Of a stretch of 15,364 nucleotides of DNA, positions 7,571-14,993 are shown piece by piece. The translations under genes were made by a program, and so were the position numbers. The stretch is from Methanoregula sp. (lineage in GTDB: Archaea; Halobacteriota; Methanomicrobia; Methanomicrobiales; Methanospirillaceae): positions 1 to 15,364 of the forward strand of contig JALOBP010000075.1 in the NCBI GenBank assembly GCA_023228295.1, read 5' to 3'. Under the pieces are notes generated by a model. The model did no database searches. It was given only the letters and a program-made list of their open reading frames with translations, and was not told the DNA's origin. Within the stretch, counting starts at the first letter, position 1. Each line of letters starts with the position of its first letter.

Positions 7571-8017
7571 ATGGTAAAAGTCTTCATCTACCCCGCAACG
7601 AGCCTGATCCTCTCTGACATGGTGGCACGCTTCGGCCACACCCCGCTCTCGTCCGCGGTTGCCATCCGCGAACGCATCCAGACCCCGGGACTCGAATCAC
7701 CCCCGCTCCAGATAACCCCCGAGGAGCCCAAGAAGGGACTGAAGTGGGCAGCTGTCGAGGTTCCCGCGGGCGTCCGGGGCCGGATGTCCCTGTATGGCCC
7801 GATGGTCGAGGCTGCCGAGGCAGCGATCATCATCAACGACGCAGACCTCTCGTTCGGGTGCATGGGGTGCGCCCGGACCAACGAACTCATCAAGTTCCAG
7901 CTCCGGGAAAAGGATATCCCGAAACTCGACCTCAATTACCCTAAAAACGATGAGGAAGGCGTGCAGTTCGTATCTGCGATCAAAAAATTCCTTGAAGGGC
8001 TCGGGGGTGCGAAATGA
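7571..8017 (+). CDS. mmp5: Methanogenesis marker protein 5
   Basis: A 148-residue cytosolic protein of the Mmp5 family. Family-typical blocks are KVFIYPATSLILSDMVARFGH at the N-terminus, ITPEEPKKGLKWAAVEVP in the middle, and FGCMGCARTNEL with a CxxC pair (C97, C100). The alternation of hydrophobic strands with AAIIINDADLSFGC suggests a small alpha/beta fold with the CxxC at the end of a strand, as in a metal or cluster site or a redox pair. No reaction is established for the family. AGGAG (7557-7561) lies 9 bases before the ATG, and the gap to mmp6 is 3 bases. Its stop overlaps the start of mmp15 by ATGA. Confidence 0.85.
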   Translation: MVKVFIYPATSLILSDMVARFGHTPLSSAVAIRERIQTPGLESPPLQITPEEPKKGLKWAAVEVPAGVRGRMSLYGPMVEAAEAAIIINDADLSFGCMGCARTNELIKFQLREKDIPKLDLNYPKNDEEGVQFVSAIKKFLEGLGGAK

Positions 8018-9252
8018 CCCCGCCCGTCCGTATCGCCCAGATCTCCTGCGGGCCGGATTATGCCGGTGTGCAGGCCGAGATCAATGCCGCTGCACATGAA
8101 GTGAACGGGGAGATCTTCTTCCCGGACATCACCTTAAAGGATATCCGGCGGGATTTTGACGCCTTCGGTCTTGATGTGAAAAGCCCCGACCTGAAACTCG
8201 CCATTGCCCGGGCAATGGCGCTTGTTGAGGGAAGGGTCGAGGCCGACGCCGTCTTCATCGCCACCTGCTTCCGGTGCGCCGAGGCGGCGATCGTCCGGAA
8301 CGAACTCCGGCGCTACATCAACGAGAACTCGAAACTGCCGGTGGTCAGCTACTCGTTTACCGAGCGGACCACTGCCGGCACCCTCCTGACACGGATGGAG
8401 GCACTCACCACCATCGCCCGGCGCAGGGCGCTCCTTGCCCGGGAAACCCAGTCGGGGATCACGCTGGGTATCGATTCCGGCTCCGCGACAACGAAAGCCA
8501 TTGTCATGAAGGATGACAAGATCATCGGCACCGGCTGGCAGCCGACCACCGAAGTGATGAAAAGTGCGCAGGATGTGATCGATCATGCCCTTTCCGAGGC
8601 AGGAATCACCTTAAAAGAGGTCCAGGCCATCGGCACGACCGGGTACGGGCGGTTCCTGGTGGGCAAGGAGATCAAGGCAGACCTCATCCAGGAAGAGCTG
8701 ACCGTAAACTCCAAAGGAGCCGTCTACCTTGCCGACAAACAGCACGGCCCGGCCACGGTCATCGATATCGGCGGCATGGACAACAAGGCCATCGCCGTGA
8801 TGGACGGGATCCCCGGCACCTTCACCATGGGCGGTATCTGCGCCGGCGCGAGTGGCCGGTTCCTTGAAATGACCGCCAAGCGCCTCGGGGTTGATATTAC
8901 CGAGCTCGGGCCCCTTGCCATGAAAGGCTTTGGCGGCACGGTGCCGATGAACAGCTACTGTATCGTCTTTGGGACGCAGAGCCTGGTCAATGCGCTTGCG
9001 GCCGGGAGCACGCGGGAGGATGTGGCCGCTGCCGCCTGCCATTCGGTTGCCGAACAGGTCTTCGAGCAGCAGCTGCAGGAAGTGGACATCAAGGAGCCGG
9101 TCATCATGGTCGGTGGCACATCGCTCATCGAGGGCCTCGTCCACGCCATGGGCGAACTCCTCCAGACAAAGATCGTGGTCCCCCACCACTCCCAGTATAT
9201 CGGGTCCGTGGGATCGGCCCTCCTGGCTTCCGGGTTCATAAAGGACGAATAA
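8014..9252 (+). CDS. mmp15: Methanogenesis marker protein 15, activase-like ATPase of the BcrAD/BadFG family
   Basis: A 412-residue protein with two parts. Residues 1-145 carry C12 and a CxxC pair (C85, C88 in ATCFRCAE) and resemble a 2-hydroxyacyl-CoA dehydratase-type subunit fragment. Residues 150-410 form an ASKHA ATPase like the HgdC activator: LGIDSGSATTKAIV (151-164), GTTGYGR, VIDIGGMDNKAI, GGICAGASGRF with C276, NSYCIVFG with C316, and VGGTSLIEG. HgdC holds its [4Fe-4S] cluster between two subunits with two cysteines 39 residues apart; here C276 and C316 are 40 apart in the same motifs. By analogy it would use ATP to push a low-potential electron into a partner, which suits MCR activation or cluster or cofactor maturation. 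That role is inferred. Start ATG overlaps the mmp5 stop; GGGGGTG lies 4 bases upstream. Confidence 0.9.
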   Translation: MTPPVRIAQISCGPDYAGVQAEINAAAHEVNGEIFFPDITLKDIRRDFDAFGLDVKSPDLKLAIARAMALVEGRVEADAVFIATCFRCAEAAIVRNELRRYINENSKLPVVSYSFTERTTAGTLLTRMEALTTIARRRALLARETQSGITLGIDSGSATTKAIVMKDDKIIGTGWQPTTEVMKSAQDVIDHALSEAGITLKEVQAIGTTGYGRFLVGKEIKADLIQEELTVNSKGAVYLADKQHGPATVIDIGGMDNKAIAVMDGIPGTFTMGGICAGASGRFLEMTAKRLGVDITELGPLAMKGFGGTVPMNSYCIVFGTQSLVNALAAGSTREDVAAAACHSVAEQVFEQQLQEVDIKEPVIMVGGTSLIEGLVHAMGELLQTKIVVPHHSQYIGSVGSALLASGFIKDE

Positions 9253-9253
9253 G

Positions 9254-9835
9254 ATGCCCGCTGTTGATTATTTCGAGGTGGAATGCGACGAGAAGAAGGG
9301 TGCCGAGTACTACCGGCAGATCGCAAACGATGTCCTGCTCGACCACAACCTCCTCCGGGTGATCGACAAGCTCCACATCTTCATCGACCCAAAAGTCCCG
9401 CTCTTTATCGCCACCGGCACCCTTAAGAAGATCACCACGCGGGTCCGGGTGCGGGACTTTGCCAATATCAACCCGCAGGAGGGCAAGATGACGCTGGTCA
9501 TCTCTGATGAGACCTACCTTGCCCCGATGCTGAAGATCTTCTGGCAGCGGTTTGGCAAGGAGCGTGTCGACCAGCCGGACCGTTTCACGGTGATCCTGAA
9601 CGGTCTTTCGGTGGACCCGAAGGAGATCGAGGAGATCGTGGTCGCGGACCCGAGCGAGTCCGTCTTCAAGGATCTCATCTATGCCTTCAGGTGCATTGCT
9701 CCCGAGGGTTTCAGGATCCGGAAGGAGACGTATGGCAGCAGCCGCTTCTCGTTTGTGGCGAGCGAGAACATCCTTGCCGAGGATATAGACGATCTCGTGG
9801 CCGCGAAATTCGCCCTGATGGGGGAGACGCCATGA
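9254..9835 (+). CDS. mmp17: Methanogenesis marker protein 17, MCR activation complex subunit
   Basis: A 193-residue cytosolic protein of the Mmp17 family. Family members are part of the purified component A3a with McrC, Mmp3 and Mmp7. Recognisable parts are YYRQIANDVLLDHNL, a central RVRDFANINPQEGKMTLVIS block, and the C-terminal YAFRCIAPEGFRIRK (C147) followed by ASENILAEDIDD. Only two cysteines are present (C11, C147), so any metal cluster would have to be shared with a partner. The ATG follows the mmp15 stop after a single base; AAGGA about 10 bases before it can serve as ribosome site. The 3' end overlaps mmp7 by ATGA. Nothing suggests membrane association. Confidence 0.88.
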   Translation: MPAVDYFEVECDEKKGAEYYRQIANDVLLDHNLLRVIDKLHIFIDPKVPLFIATGTLKKITTRVRVRDFANINPQEGKMTLVISDETYLAPMLKIFWQRFGKERVDQPDRFTVILNGLSVDPKEIEEIVVADPSESVFKDLIYAFRCIAPEGFRIRKETYGSSRFSFVASENILAEDIDDLVAAKFALMGETP

Positions 9836-10770
9836 TGCTGGTCCCCGTCACCTACAAGGGCGGCATCTACCAGCACGATGTCGTGACCGACCTCATCGAG
9901 GACCTCGGGGGCTATGTTGTCCAGAAGCATGTGCTGGCGCAGGAGGTCGTGCTCCAGTGTTTTGTGCCAAAGGACGATATCGAGCTGATCCGGGAGATCT
10001 CCCGGCCGCTCTTTGGCGAGGTGACCGACTCCCCGCTCGTGGGCACCGAGATTGCCATCGTCTCCCCGAGCCTCGAGATCCACCACCTGCCCCACCCGTC
10101 CTGCGATATCGCGGAATACACCCGCCGTCTCGGGGCAAAGAGCAACATGGTGGGGATGGCCCGGGGCGTGGGGAAGCGGATCGCGGCTATCAACGACGAG
10201 GAACGGGACGTGATCAACGAGCACGATATCGCGGTCATGGCGCTCGGGAACTTCGAGCACTGCATCGAGTACAAGATGCCCAACCTCCGGCGCGGGATCG
10301 ACGTCCCGATCGTGCTATGCGGGGGCCCGGACAAGGAGGCCCTGCAGAAGATAGTCGACCCGCCGGTCGAAGGGTACGTGGGCAACGTGGGCCGGTTCAT
10401 GCACCGGACCAAGGAGGCCGACGAGCTCGGGAAGCTCGACGAGATCATCGCCGAGATCACCCGCGTGCTCGAGAAGAAGCGGGAGGAGATCGCAAAGGAC
10501 CCCCTCTCGGTCGCCCCCGCCCGGCTCATGAACCTGATCCGGGAGAAGGTGCCGGCGATTCTCGATGTAACCTCGCCCACGCCGCTCACGGTCCAGATGA
10601 CCGGCCTCCGGGTGAAACTCCCGTATGATACCTTCGCCCCCGCGATCCGGAAGGTGGAGATCGAGGATGGGATAACGATCGGGGACATCGCGGAGGTCTT
10701 ACCCTCCCGGATGCGGGACTATATCCTCATCCGTGTCCGGCCGTTCTCCGAAACCAATGTGGTGATATGA
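9832..10770 (+). CDS. mmp7: Methanogenesis marker protein 7, MCR activation complex subunit
   Basis: A 312-residue cytosolic protein of the Mmp7 family, the partner of McrC, Mmp3 and Mmp17 in the MCR-activating complex. Four cysteines stand in conserved-looking settings: C43 (VLQCFVPKDD), C91 (HPSCDIAEYTRRLGAK), C144 (FEHCIEYKMPNLRRG) and C163 (IVLCGGPDKEA). CDIAEYTRR and CGGPD look like a nucleotide-, metal- or cluster-binding core. Recent structural work on the complex reported nitrogenase-precursor-like Fe-S clusters; which residues here would bind them I cannot say. The frame stays open 47 codons upstream inside mmp17, but the homologous start is the ATG at 9832, which shares ATGA with the mmp17 stop and has GGGGAG 5 bases before it. 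ATG at 9835 is an alternative. Confidence 0.9.
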   Translation: MMLVPVTYKGGIYQHDVVTDLIEDLGGYVVQKHVLAQEVVLQCFVPKDDIELIREISRPLFGEVTDSPLVGTEIAIVSPSLEIHHLPHPSCDIAEYTRRLGAKSNMVGMARGVGKRIAAINDEERDVINEHDIAVMALGNFEHCIEYKMPNLRRGIDVPIVLCGGPDKEALQKIVDPPVEGYVGNVGRFMHRTKEADELGKLDEIIAEITRVLEKKREEIAKDPLSVAPARLMNLIREKVPAILDVTSPTPLTVQMTGLRVKLPYDTFAPAIRKVEIEDGITIGDIAEVLPSRMRDYILIRVRPFSETNVVI

Positions 10771-11312
10771 TGCCAAAAACGATATCAGCAATCTCAACCA
10801 AGGACCAGTTCGAAGAGAAACTTGCCCAGATCGTAGAAAAAGGCGCCGGGCAGACCGCAGAAGAGTGGATGAAGGCTATCGAGGCAGAGTACGGCAAAGT
10901 GCCGCTCATCTTCAAGCGGATGGGGGAGCGGCCCGAGGTGCTCATCTCCCACCTGCTGTACAAGGGTACGGTTGCCCAGACAAGCCCGCTCGACCCGAAG
11001 TACGTGGAATTGATCAGCATGGCGGTTGGTGCGGCCCTGAAGTGCCCGCACTGTACCGGCTACCACATGCAGGCAGCGCTCCGGATGGGGTCCACCCGGG
11101 AGGAAGTGCTCGAGGTGATCCTGCTTGCGGGGATGATCTCGAACTCGTCCGTGCTCGCCAACGCGTACCGGATCATCGATGACAAGCTGGAGACGTGTAT
11201 CCCGTGCGAGACGAAGGGTGTTGTGCGGGGAGCGGCGGGGAAGAAGCAGGCTCCTGCAGCGGCAAAGAAGAAGCCGGTGAAGAAAGCAGCGGGGAAGGCG
11301 ACGAAGAGATAA
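10767..11312 (+). CDS. AhpD-like carboxymuconolactone decarboxylase family protein with basic tail
   Basis: A 181-residue all-helical protein. Residues 35-140 are an AhpD/CMD domain with the redox motif CPHCTGYH (C93, C96, H100), the CxxCxxxH of alkylhydroperoxidase D, preceded by the expected helix YVELISMAVGAALK. AhpD-type proteins reduce peroxides or act as thiol-disulfide adaptors. After a further CIPC motif, residues 200 and on are absent; instead the last 30 residues are almost only K, A, P and G (KKPVKKAAGKATKR), like histone H1 or HU-like tails. The ATG overlaps the mmp7 stop (ATGA), so it is translationally coupled to the MCR activation genes; ATG at 10770 is also possible, as GGTGAT lies just upstream. 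A role in protecting or re-reducing the oxygen-sensitive complex is a reasonable but untested inference. Confidence 0.88.
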   Translation: MMPKTISAISTKDQFEEKLAQIVEKGAGQTAEEWMKAIEAEYGKVPLIFKRMGERPEVLISHLLYKGTVAQTSPLDPKYVELISMAVGAALKCPHCTGYHMQAALRMGSTREEVLEVILLAGMISNSSVLANAYRIIDDKLETCIPCETKGVVRGAAGKKQAPAAAKKKPVKKAAGKATKR

Positions 11313-11335
11313 ATCCAGTACGGATCATTCCCCGG

Positions 11336-11370
11336 TTTTTCATTCCACGCTGTTTTTTTCTTTCTTTTTT
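11336..11370 (+). terminator. T-rich terminator of the MCR-activation operon
   Basis: Starting about 24 bases after the stop codon there are T runs of 5, 7, 3 and 6 residues, the last three separated only by single C residues (11353-11370). The tract is bracketed by CCACG (11345-11349) and CGTGG (11378-11382), which could pair. Such multiple T-tracts are typical of archaeal factor-independent termination. Confidence 0.75.
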
Positions 11371-11491
11371 GTTCTCCCGTGGAGATGGTTCAGGGTTTAC
11401 CAAGGCACTCCGGACATATAATTCACCGGAGAAACTCTGGCGAAAACGACGGGAGAATTATACTCTGTCATATACATTAACATATCATATC

Positions 11492-11505
11492 AAATACTTT
11501 ATACA
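11492..11505 (+). promoter_or_regulatory. Archaeal promoter (BRE/TATA) of the envelope-protein cluster
   Basis: AAATAC followed by TTTATACA (11498-11505) lies in an AT-rich stretch (11440-11530) between GC-rich genes. The distance predicts transcription start at about 11526-11530, only 5-9 bases before the ATG at 11535. The first mRNA of the cluster would thus be leaderless or nearly so; no Shine-Dalgarno sequence precedes that ATG, which agrees. Confidence 0.6.
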
Positions 11506-11534
11506 ATGCCACAAAGAGATACTATTCAGAGAAC

Positions 11535-12266
11535 ATGAGATCCAAAAGAACGATTCCCCTTGCCCTTGTGGCGATGTCGCTGTTGCTCTTCCATACCCAA
11601 TTAACCATTCTTACAGAAACCGTGCTCAGGTTTCTTGGGCTCACCTCCGGGGTGGAGATTGCCCTGGTCTCCCTGATGTATAACAACTCCCTTCTGGCTT
11701 TACTGTCATTATGCGGGGGGGTTGCGTTTCTCATGAGTACGAGGGAAGAGAACCCCTCATGGTACCTTGGAATCCCCCTTGTTGTCGCGTATGCCGTGAT
11801 TATCGTATCTCCTGTCAGCGGGGGATTCATCGGCCTGCTGGAAAACGTAAACCCCCTGCTCAATTCCCTCGTGAACCTGGTTATCATCCTGCTTTTGGGT
11901 TATGGGCCGATAATCCTCCTCCCTCCCTGCGCCGCACTTTTCTTCTGGTCGCAGAAGCATCTGGGCAGGGGGGTGCCGGTGATCACCGGGATCACCTGTA
12001 TCATAACGCTGAATTCGCTGGTATTTGCATCCATTTTTATCACCTATTACCTTGCCGCTACGGGGCTGCTGCCCCCGCCGCCGCCCCAGTATATCGATGG
12101 CCATTTGGTGAAAAGTGACGGGGAAGGACTGCTGTTCCTGTTCCTGGCCATTATAGTCGGGCTCCCCGCAATCGGCATCTGCTTCCTCGCTCTTGCAGCG
12201 TACTACCGGTATACAGCACGAAAGGCGTTCCCAGCCCGGACGCCGGTACCGGAGGCACAGCCATGA
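11535..12266 (+). CDS. Polytopic membrane protein, unrecognised
   Basis: I do not recognise this 243-residue protein. Its composition shows about six membrane helices, near residues 7-29, 38-67, 76-96, 108-137, 148-178 and 200-224, with a short basic N-terminus (MRSKR) and a proline-rich C-terminal tail. The loop between helices 5 and 6 contains LLPPPPPQ followed by a polar stretch. No conserved charged residues inside the helices point to a transporter or enzyme. A good TATA box stands 30 bases upstream and no ribosome site is seen, so translation probably starts on a leaderless message. It is the first gene of a cluster and shares ATGA with the zinc-ribbon gene, so its product probably works with the following exported protein. 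Function unknown. Confidence 0.8.
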   Translation: MRSKRTIPLALVAMSLLLFHTQLTILTETVLRFLGLTSGVEIALVSLMYNNSLLALLSLCGGVAFLMSTREENPSWYLGIPLVVAYAVIIVSPVSGGFIGLLENVNPLLNSLVNLVIILLLGYGPIILLPPCAALFFWSQKHLGRGVPVITGITCIITLNSLVFASIFITYYLAATGLLPPPPPQYIDGHLVKSDGEGLLFLFLAIIVGLPAIGICFLALAAYYRYTARKAFPARTPVPEAQP

Positions 12267-12514
12267 CCGAAGAAAAACCCTTCAGGTGCCCGAAATGCGG
12301 TCATGAAAGTGATGAATTCCATATGATCTGCCCTGAGTGCGGGCGGCGGTTTGTACGGGATTACATCGACACAAGGATGTACCCCCGCGACCCGGACCTG
12401 ACCGGCGTCTGCACGAGCCGGTTCTGGATATGGGTCTTCCTCGTGCTTCTCATCGGCTCGATAATCCTCGGTCTGCTCCACAAACCCGGACTCCTTGCGG
12501 GAGTGTGGCAATGA
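12263..12514 (+). CDS. Zinc-ribbon protein with one C-terminal membrane helix
   Basis: An 83-residue protein. Residues 9-26 form a zinc ribbon: CPKC (C9, C12) and CPEC (C23, C26), 10 residues apart, as in many small archaeal zinc-ribbon proteins. Residues 54-72 (FWIWVFLVLLIGSIILGLL) are one membrane helix, leaving a short tail. The ribbon would lie in the cytosol and may bind a partner protein or a nucleic acid. GGAGG lies 7 bases before the ATG, and the gene overlaps both neighbours by four bases (ATGA at each end), a sign of fixed stoichiometry. Function is unknown. A longer frame starting inside this gene in another register is the upstream extension of the next gene and is not used. Confidence 0.78.
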   Translation: MTEEKPFRCPKCGHESDEFHMICPECGRRFVRDYIDTRMYPRDPDLTGVCTSRFWIWVFLVLLIGSIILGLLHKPGLLAGVWQ

Positions 12515-14694
12515 CACGCAGTTCCGGCGTGAGGGGCAGAATGGGAGTGGCATGCCTCTCCCTTCTCCTCCTTGCAGGACTGGTCCTGGGAAGCGCCTGT
12601 CTGATCAATACCCCCGGTGCTGCGCTGGACACCTCGGGTGGCAGTCAGTCCCTCACGACTGCTGACACACCCGGCGATGCGTCTCCGGCAGGCCCCTTCA
12701 CTGTCGCGCAGGAAACCGCGTACAACCAGAGCGTTGCCGAGTTCTGGCGGTTTGCGATCACCGGCCCGTACCGCGGGCAGCCGGCCTGGACTTCCGCTGC
12801 CGTTGACCCTCAGCCAACCGTCCTCTATGATATCAACGGGCTGCCGCAGTACTATGAATTCTACGTAAGGAACGGGGACCAGGTCCCCGGGTACATGTGG
12901 GTATCGGCTGACAAGCGGATGGGGCACGGGCTGTTCCGGTTCTATGAAGGAGGCCCCAATACCAATCTCACAAAGATTGCCGGCGATGCAAAAATACTGG
13001 TCCGGAACCGATATCCGGAGTACCCGGTCATATCAGTAAAGACAGGCCTGTACAGCGGAGGCTATCCACTGCTCTGCACGATCGTTACCATGCAGAATAC
13101 CACGACACTGGCTCAGGAGGTTATCATTGTTGATGCCTATACCAACGAGATCGTGCCGGACCACCCGTCGGAAGACTACGCGGGGCACGAATATGCATGG
13201 TCGTACCTCGATTCCATGCCGGAGAGCGATTGGGAGGCAAAGGCAGCAGAATGGGAAGTGCAGTATTCGGATGCCAGCCCGGTCATCGGGTACGCCCTTT
13301 CACAGGGTATCGTGATTGAGGACCCGCTCACGATTGACCACGCGCAGCTCATCCGGGATTTTCTCTCGCCGGAATCCGCAGGCATCCCGGTATTTGAGAC
13401 GCTTCCTGTCGAGACGATCGCTGTTACGGACACGACAATCAGGGACAACACAGTATCCGCAGGAGAGGCACGAGCCCTGGCACAGGCGGTTTTCTGGAAG
13501 AGGGCTGTCGACCGGCCGGATATTTACGGTTCCCTCACCTACCGCAATGCCACCCTGGGCAGCGGTGACCCCCTCGTCATCGAAGACATCCATGGCCGGA
13601 AACTCTTCTATCTCTTTTCCGTGGAGCGCGACGGGGAGCAGATCCACTGGATTGTCACGCGTGCAAACAGGCTGATCGGGGAATACCTGACCATGCCTGC
13701 CGAGACCGGGGACCTTGATAACGCGACCCGGATCGCAGAGGATAGTGTGAGAGAGAAATACCCGGGTGAAAAAATCCGGTCAAGACAGGTCGTATACTGC
13801 AACGATAAGGCCGGTTCCGGGACATGGGTCGTACTTACAACCTATGATTCCGGCTCCGATACAACACACCGCATCGCGGTTGACACCTGGAGCCTCAATG
13901 CAACAACAAAGACCGTCGGACCCGGTCAGGAAGAGGTCGGGTTCCCGTCGCTGTTCTCGAGAGTTGACCCGGAAGATGCCCCGCGCTGGAAAGAACAGTG
14001 GGAGGAGGAATCCGCATCTGCCCGGGAGTTCACCAGTTATGCATTGTCGCACGGCATCCGGGGCGACCGCGTGCTCACAGATGACGATGTCATCGTTCTT
14101 GGCTCCTGGCTTGCCGATAATACGCCCCGGTATTCCCTGCCACAGGAACTGTTCAACCCGCTCTACCTGGAAGCGGGATCCGGCACGGTTCTTGACAAGG
14201 CAACACTGGCATGGCACGAGCAGGCGGACTGGTTCAGTGCAGTCTCTTTCGATGCTTCCTATAACGATACGGAGATCGAACAGATCATCCGCAGTCACGC
14301 CATTCCCTATCCCTATAAACTGGAAATCCATCGCCCCTCCGTTGTGCTGCAGTATTATGCCAGGATCCCGGTCCCTGAATACAACGCGACATTTGAGGTC
14401 CTTAAAAAGAACGGCAACGTCATGATCCCGGAAAAACACATGGCGATGTGGGAATACGTAGAGAATGTGAAACGCGACAATAACGAGATACTCGTTCCTG
14501 TCATGATGTTATTCCCGGTTGAGGCGAACGTGAAGAGTCTGCAGAGACAGGGTGTTGATCTCCGGACTGCGAATGTCGCCGAGATCAACTATTACAGCCC
14601 GGACACGGTAAACAAGACCGAACGTGTGGCAGTACTCTCCGAACTCATCACGGACAGCCGGGTATTGTTCGCTATGAAGGAGTACCCGGGATGA
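12511..14694 (+). CDS. Exported protein with a tandem 250-residue duplication
   Basis: A 727-residue protein I cannot name. The N-terminus is a signal sequence or anchor: basic MTRSSGVRGR, then a hydrophobic core (CLSLLLLAGLVLGSACL, residues 15-31), possibly with a lipoprotein-like cysteine at 30. At least nine N-x-S/T sites (for example NQS at 72) suit a glycosylated surface protein. Two homologous modules span about 62-290 and 312-540. Aligned pairs are FW at 78-79 and 328-329, DINGLPQYYEF (107) with DIHGRKLFYLF (359), W241 with W493, and YALSQGI (261) with YALSHGI (510). Part of each module resembles a PepSY-like strand pattern, but I am not certain. The C-terminal 180 residues are single-copy and have no membrane anchor. 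The start at 12511 overlaps the previous stop (ATGA) with GGGAG 7 bases upstream; the open frame before it lacks homology. Confidence 0.8.
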   Translation: MTRSSGVRGRMGVACLSLLLLAGLVLGSACLINTPGAALDTSGGSQSLTTADTPGDASPAGPFTVAQETAYNQSVAEFWRFAITGPYRGQPAWTSAAVDPQPTVLYDINGLPQYYEFYVRNGDQVPGYMWVSADKRMGHGLFRFYEGGPNTNLTKIAGDAKILVRNRYPEYPVISVKTGLYSGGYPLLCTIVTMQNTTTLAQEVIIVDAYTNEIVPDHPSEDYAGHEYAWSYLDSMPESDWEAKAAEWEVQYSDASPVIGYALSQGIVIEDPLTIDHAQLIRDFLSPESAGIPVFETLPVETIAVTDTTIRDNTVSAGEARALAQAVFWKRAVDRPDIYGSLTYRNATLGSGDPLVIEDIHGRKLFYLFSVERDGEQIHWIVTRANRLIGEYLTMPAETGDLDNATRIAEDSVREKYPGEKIRSRQVVYCNDKAGSGTWVVLTTYDSGSDTTHRIAVDTWSLNATTKTVGPGQEEVGFPSLFSRVDPEDAPRWKEQWEEESASAREFTSYALSHGIRGDRVLTDDDVIVLGSWLADNTPRYSLPQELFNPLYLEAGSGTVLDKATLAWHEQADWFSAVSFDASYNDTEIEQIIRSHAIPYPYKLEIHRPSVVLQYYARIPVPEYNATFEVLKKNGNVMIPEKHMAMWEYVENVKRDNNEILVPVMMLFPVEANVKSLQRQGVDLRTANVAEINYYSPDTVNKTERVAVLSELITDSRVLFAMKEYPG
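12696..14130 (+). repeat. Diverged tandem duplication encoded within the exported protein
   Basis: Residues about 62-290 and 312-540 of the 727-residue protein align at a constant offset of 249-252 residues. Conserved anchors are an FW pair, DI-x-G followed by aromatic residues, a conserved tryptophan with acidic surroundings, and YALS-x-GI. Identity is low, so the duplication is old and no DNA repeat remains. Confidence 0.7.
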
Positions 14695-14743
14695 GGCGGG
14701 CTGTGTGCATGGTGCGGGTTTAACGGTAAACAGGTGATAACAC

Positions 14744-14980
14744 ATGATGTCAAAACGAGAACGGATCGTATGGATGGTTGTAATCATCTTCGTCCTAATC
14801 GGAGTATCAGAAGTTCTTGGTAACATTGCCGCCCTGCAGATGACCACACAGAGCATGGTAAAAAACTCCATGCTCTGCCAGATCCTCTTCCTTTCCGGGG
14901 TAATTGCGGGCTGCTCCGTTGTCGTCTTGTTCCAGACATGGGAACGCGCCGGGGATGAGGGTGCCAGAGAGGAGAGATGA
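14744..14980 (+). CDS. Small two-helix membrane protein
   Basis: A 78-residue protein with two hydrophobic segments, about residues 9-31 (VWMVVIIFVLIGVSEVLGNIAAL) and 44-64 (CQILFLSGVIAGCSVVVLF), and a charged C-terminal tail (WERAGDEGAREER). AGGTGAT (14732-14738) is an excellent archaeal ribosome site 5 bases before the ATG; the ATG at 14747 is equally usable. It follows the exported protein by 49 bases on the same strand and precedes a hairpin terminator, so it is probably the last gene of the cluster. I do not recognise the family and assign no function. Some codon choices (ATA, GTA) suggest a slightly different history from the operon to the left. Confidence 0.65.
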   Translation: MMSKRERIVWMVVIIFVLIGVSEVLGNIAALQMTTQSMVKNSMLCQILFLSGVIAGCSVVVLFQTWERAGDEGAREER

Positions 14981-14993
14981 GCGGAATGTTGCC

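Noticed and set aside
9691..9831. 47-codon N-terminal extension of mmp7 inside mmp17
   Set aside because: It overlaps conserved mmp17 sequence in another frame; the ATG at 9832 has a ribosome site and the usual ATGA overlap.
12337..12510. 58-codon N-terminal extension of the exported protein
   Set aside because: It lies in another frame of the zinc-ribbon gene and would bury the signal sequence; the ATG at 12511 has a ribosome site and ATGA coupling.
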